Assembly: GCA_900473415.1 (NCBI GenBank)
Contig: UCLR01000007.1
Coordinates: forward strand, 186,001 to 250,000
Length of the DNA: 64,000 bases
Direction of reading: 5' to 3'
Source: Hyphomicrobiales bacterium
GTDB taxonomy: Bacteria > Pseudomonadota > Alphaproteobacteria > Rhizobiales > Beijerinckiaceae
In this document: positions 61,956 to 64,000 of the stretch, one piece after another
How the letters are laid out: every line of letters starts with the position of its first letter
Position numbering within the stretch: position 1 is the stretch's first letter
Notes under the pieces: generated by a model
Seen by the model: only the letters and a program-made list of their open reading frames with translations
Database searches by the model: none
What the model was told of the DNA's origin: nothing
Position numbers and translations under genes: made by a program

Positions 61956-62435
61956 ATGTCGCGCAGCATGTCCAGCTCGATCGCGATCTATGTCGATGCC
62001 GATGCCTGTCCGGTGAAGGACGAGGTCTACCGCGTCGCCGGCCGGCACCGGCTGCATGTCTTCGTCGTCGCCAACAGCTTCATCAACGTGCCGCGCGAGC
62101 CCTGGATCGAGCGCGTCACCGTGCCCGGCAATTTCGACGCGGCCGATGACTGGATCGCCGAGCGTGTCGGACGCGGATCGATCGTCGTCACCGCCGATAT
62201 CCCGCTTGCGGATCGCTGCATCAAGGCGGGCGCCGACGTCATCGGCCCGACCGGCAAGCCCTTCACCGAAGCCTCGATCGGGATGGCGCTGGCGACGCGC
62301 GACATGATGGAGGATCTGCGCGCGATGGGCACGGTGCAGGGCGGGCCGAAACCCTTCTCGCAGAAGGACCGTTCCACCTTCCTGCAGGCGCTCGATCTGG
62401 CGGTTCAGCGGTTGAAGCGGGCCGGGTTCAACTAG
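61956..62435 (+). CDS. YaiI/YqxD-family (UPF0178) protein
   Basis: 159 aa. The family pattern is complete: [18 protein letters not shown] near residue 12, [40 protein letters not shown] near 82, and [18 protein letters not shown] near the end. It is a PIN-like NYN domain fold with conserved Asp residues; the enzymatic role is unproven. ATG 61968 is an alternative start and neither has a good ribosome site. Confidence 0.92.
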   Translation: MSRSMSSSIAIYVDADACPVKDEVYRVAGRHRLHVFVVANSFINVPREPWIERVTVPGNFDAADDWIAERVGRGSIVVTADIPLADRCIKAGADVIGPTGKPFTEASIGMALATRDMMEDLRAMGTVQGGPKPFSQKDRSTFLQALDLAVQRLKRAGFN

Positions 62436-62524
62436 GATGCAAATCCGGCCGCTGGACGCTCCCTGTCTTTGCCCGTAAAGGACCGGCGCGCCCGCTGATC
62501 AGACGGGCATCCGGGAGGAAATCC

Positions 62525-63499
62525 ATGTCGTTGACCCGCCGTTCCACGCTCGGCCTGATGGCCGGCGCCGTTTTCGCTCCGTCCGTCGTCCGGGCCCAAA
62601 GCTTCCCGAGCAAGGTCATCACACTGGTCGTGCCCTATCCGGCGGGCGGGCCGACCGATGCCATCGCGCGCTTCGTGGCGCAGGACCTTTCCACCGCCTT
62701 CGGGCAGAACGTGATCGTCGATAACCGTGCCGGCGCCTCGGGCGCGGTCGGTACGCGCGCGGTCGCCCATGGTCCGGCGGACGGCTACACCATCGTCTTC
62801 GGCAACAACCAGACGCATGGCAACAACATGTTCCTGCTGAAGGAGCCGGGCTACGACGCGGTCAAGGACTTCGCGCCGCTCGCCGGCGTCGGCGCCTTCG
62901 AGCATGCTTTCGTCGTCCGCAACGACCTGCCGGCCAAGAACATCCAGGAGCTGATCGCGCTCGCCAAGGCCGATCCGGGCAAGCTCAACTACGGCTCCAC
63001 CGGCGTCGGTTCCGGTTCGCATCTGGCGATGGAGCTGTTCATGCAGCGCACCGGCATCAAGATGACGCATGTGCCGTTCCGCGGCGCGGCGCCGCTGGTG
63101 CAGGAGATCGTCGGCGGGCGCATCGACATCGCGAACTCGACCCTACCGAGCGTGCTCGAGCAGATCAATGGCGGGTTGCTGCGCGCGCTTGCCATCGCCA
63201 GCCCCGAGCGCAACCCCTTCGCCAAGGACATCCCGACCCTGCGCGAGCAGGGCGTGACCAATGCCGATGCGGATTCCTGGGCGGCCTTCTTCGCCCCCGT
63301 CGCGACGCCGGCCCCGGTCCTCGACACGTTGTCGAAGGCGGTCATCGCCTCGCTCAACAAGCCGCAGACCCGCGATGCGATCCTGAAGCTCGGCTTCACG
63401 CTCAAGGTGCGCGATCCGGAGGCGTTCAAGCCCTATCACCTCCAGGAGATCGCGACCTGGAAGCAGATCATCGCCGATGCGGGCGTGAAGCCGGAATAA
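62525..63499 (+). CDS. Bug-family tripartite tricarboxylate transporter receptor
   Basis: 324 aa periplasmic binding protein. Signal peptide (LTRRSTLGLMAGAVFAPSVVRA). Bug marks: PSKVITLVVPYPAGGPTDAI near residue 28, VIVDNRAGASGAVGTRAVA near 62, LNYGSTGVGSGSHLAMELF near 155, and HVPFRGAAPLVQEIVGGRID near 182. Ligands in the family are carboxylates and amino acids. No TctA/TctB membrane subunits are adjacent, so it is an orphan receptor. GGGAGGAAA lies before the ATG. Confidence 0.93.
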   Translation: MSLTRRSTLGLMAGAVFAPSVVRAQSFPSKVITLVVPYPAGGPTDAIARFVAQDLSTAFGQNVIVDNRAGASGAVGTRAVAHGPADGYTIVFGNNQTHGNNMFLLKEPGYDAVKDFAPLAGVGAFEHAFVVRNDLPAKNIQELIALAKADPGKLNYGSTGVGSGSHLAMELFMQRTGIKMTHVPFRGAAPLVQEIVGGRIDIANSTLPSVLEQINGGLLRALAIASPERNPFAKDIPTLREQGVTNADADSWAAFFAPVATPAPVLDTLSKAVIASLNKPQTRDAILKLGFTLKVRDPEAFKPYHLQEIATWKQIIADAGVKPE

Positions 63500-63603
63500 G
63501 GCCGGCCCGGCGTCTCACGTCGTCGTGAAGACGCCGTAACGACATGGCGGCGCCCAGCGTTGCCTTCTATCTCTGGCGGGGCCGGAGGGTGGGAGGAAGC
63601 GCG

Positions 63604-64000
63604 ATGCGGCGTTCGTCTGTGGGTTGGGTGCTCGGCGCCGGCGCGTTCGTGGCGGCGCTGGCGGCCCAGCCCACCGGAGCCCAGCAGCGTCATCCTTCCA
63701 GCGCTGGCGAGCTTGCGGTCGAGACCGTCGCCAGCGGGTTGGAGCATCCGTGGGGGCTGGCTTTCCTGCCGGACGGGCGCATGCTCGTCACCGAAAGACC
63801 GGGCAGGCTCCGGATCGTCGGCAAGGACGGCAAGCTCTCGCCCGCCATCTCCGGCGTTCCGAGCGTCGTGGCGCGGGGGCAGGGCGGGTTGCTCGGCCTC
63901 ACACTCGATCCCGCCTTCGCCCAGAACCGGCTCGTCTATTTCTCGTTCTCGGAGCCACGTTCCGGCGGCAACGGCACCAGCGTGGCGCGCGGGCGCCTCA
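63604..64000 (+). CDS. PQQ-dependent sugar dehydrogenase, 5' part
   Basis: 132 codons before the window ends. Signal peptide ([19 protein letters not shown]). The mature start [20 protein letters not shown], then [20 protein letters not shown] and [20 protein letters not shown] match the beta-propeller aldose sugar dehydrogenase / YliI family, soluble PQQ-dependent periplasmic dehydrogenases. GGGAGGAAG precedes ATG 63604. The C-terminal two thirds is outside the window. Confidence 0.85.
   Translation, partial: MRRSSVGWVLGAGAFVAALAAQPTGAQQRHPSSAGELAVETVASGLEHPWGLAFLPDGRMLVTERPGRLRIVGKDGKLSPAISGVPSVVARGQGGLLGLTLDPAFAQNRLVYFSFSEPRSGGNGTSVARGRL

Overview
The window is a dense, GC-rich chromosomal stretch of an alphaproteobacterium, most likely of the order Hyphomicrobiales (Rhizobiales). 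A Bosea-like or Methylobacterium-like genome is my best guess, based on the Omp25/31-type barrel protein, the uvrC-pgsA-moaD-moaE block, ffh-rpsP-rimM-trmD, dapF-mtaB, leuC/leuD, and many short REP-like palindromes in the gaps. I found no rRNA, tRNA, CRISPR array, prophage or intact insertion sequence. Most genes are housekeeping or common accessory genes.

Layout. 0-5 kb: minus-strand block uvrC-pgsA-moaD-moaE-DUF1176 (DNA repair, phospholipid and molybdopterin synthesis). 5-12 kb: plus-strand lipoprotein, NADP-dependent reductase, DUF1254/DUF1214 protein, then lgt-midA-like-pgeF, a glycine-rich small protein and a DsbA-fold isomerase. 12-20 kb: glycosyltransferase, barrel outer-membrane protein, glutathione transferase, rlmJ, RNase T2, a secreted orphan protein, a PPOX flavoprotein, an iron alcohol dehydrogenase, a DUF3592-like protein and an EamA exporter. 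20-28 kb: a TRAP transporter with a MarR regulator, facing a fused 5-oxoprolinase/hydantoinase. 28-34.6 kb: SDR, acetyltransferase, esterase, DapB-like protein, chemoreceptor, RecD-like helicase, DUF1801. 34.7-41.6 kb: leuC-(membrane protein)-(metallopeptidase)-leuD, a MarR-EmrB-EmrA efflux operon and rplS. 41.7-49 kb: SDR, SRPBCC/ArsR divergent pair, EF-G-like GTPase, acyl-CoA ligase, sulfite-oxidase-like protein. 49-55.4 kb: mtaB, dapF, GyrI-like envelope protein, MBL hydrolase, methyltransferase, LysE exporter, CAP lipoprotein. 55.7-64 kb: ffh-rpsP-rimM-HAD-trmD, inactive rhodanese, aspartate aminotransferase, a recombinase-like small protein, YaiI, a Bug-type binding protein and the start of a PQQ sugar dehydrogenase.

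How parts work together. The TRAP importer and the oxoprolinase are divergent around a short AT-rich gap with a perfect palindrome, which suggests uptake and hydrolysis of 5-oxoproline or a related lactam. The marR-emrB-emrA operon has a near-perfect SlyA-type box in its promoter. The arsR gene begins inside its own perfect operator palindrome and has no ribosome binding site, so a leaderless autorepressed message is likely. rplS, normally next to trmD, is about 18 kb away on the other strand, which indicates an inversion or a large insertion. I saw no single spectacular new system. The best leads are the regulatory architectures, the DapB-like protein lacking the catalytic histidine, the divergent EF-G and the conserved orphan proteins.
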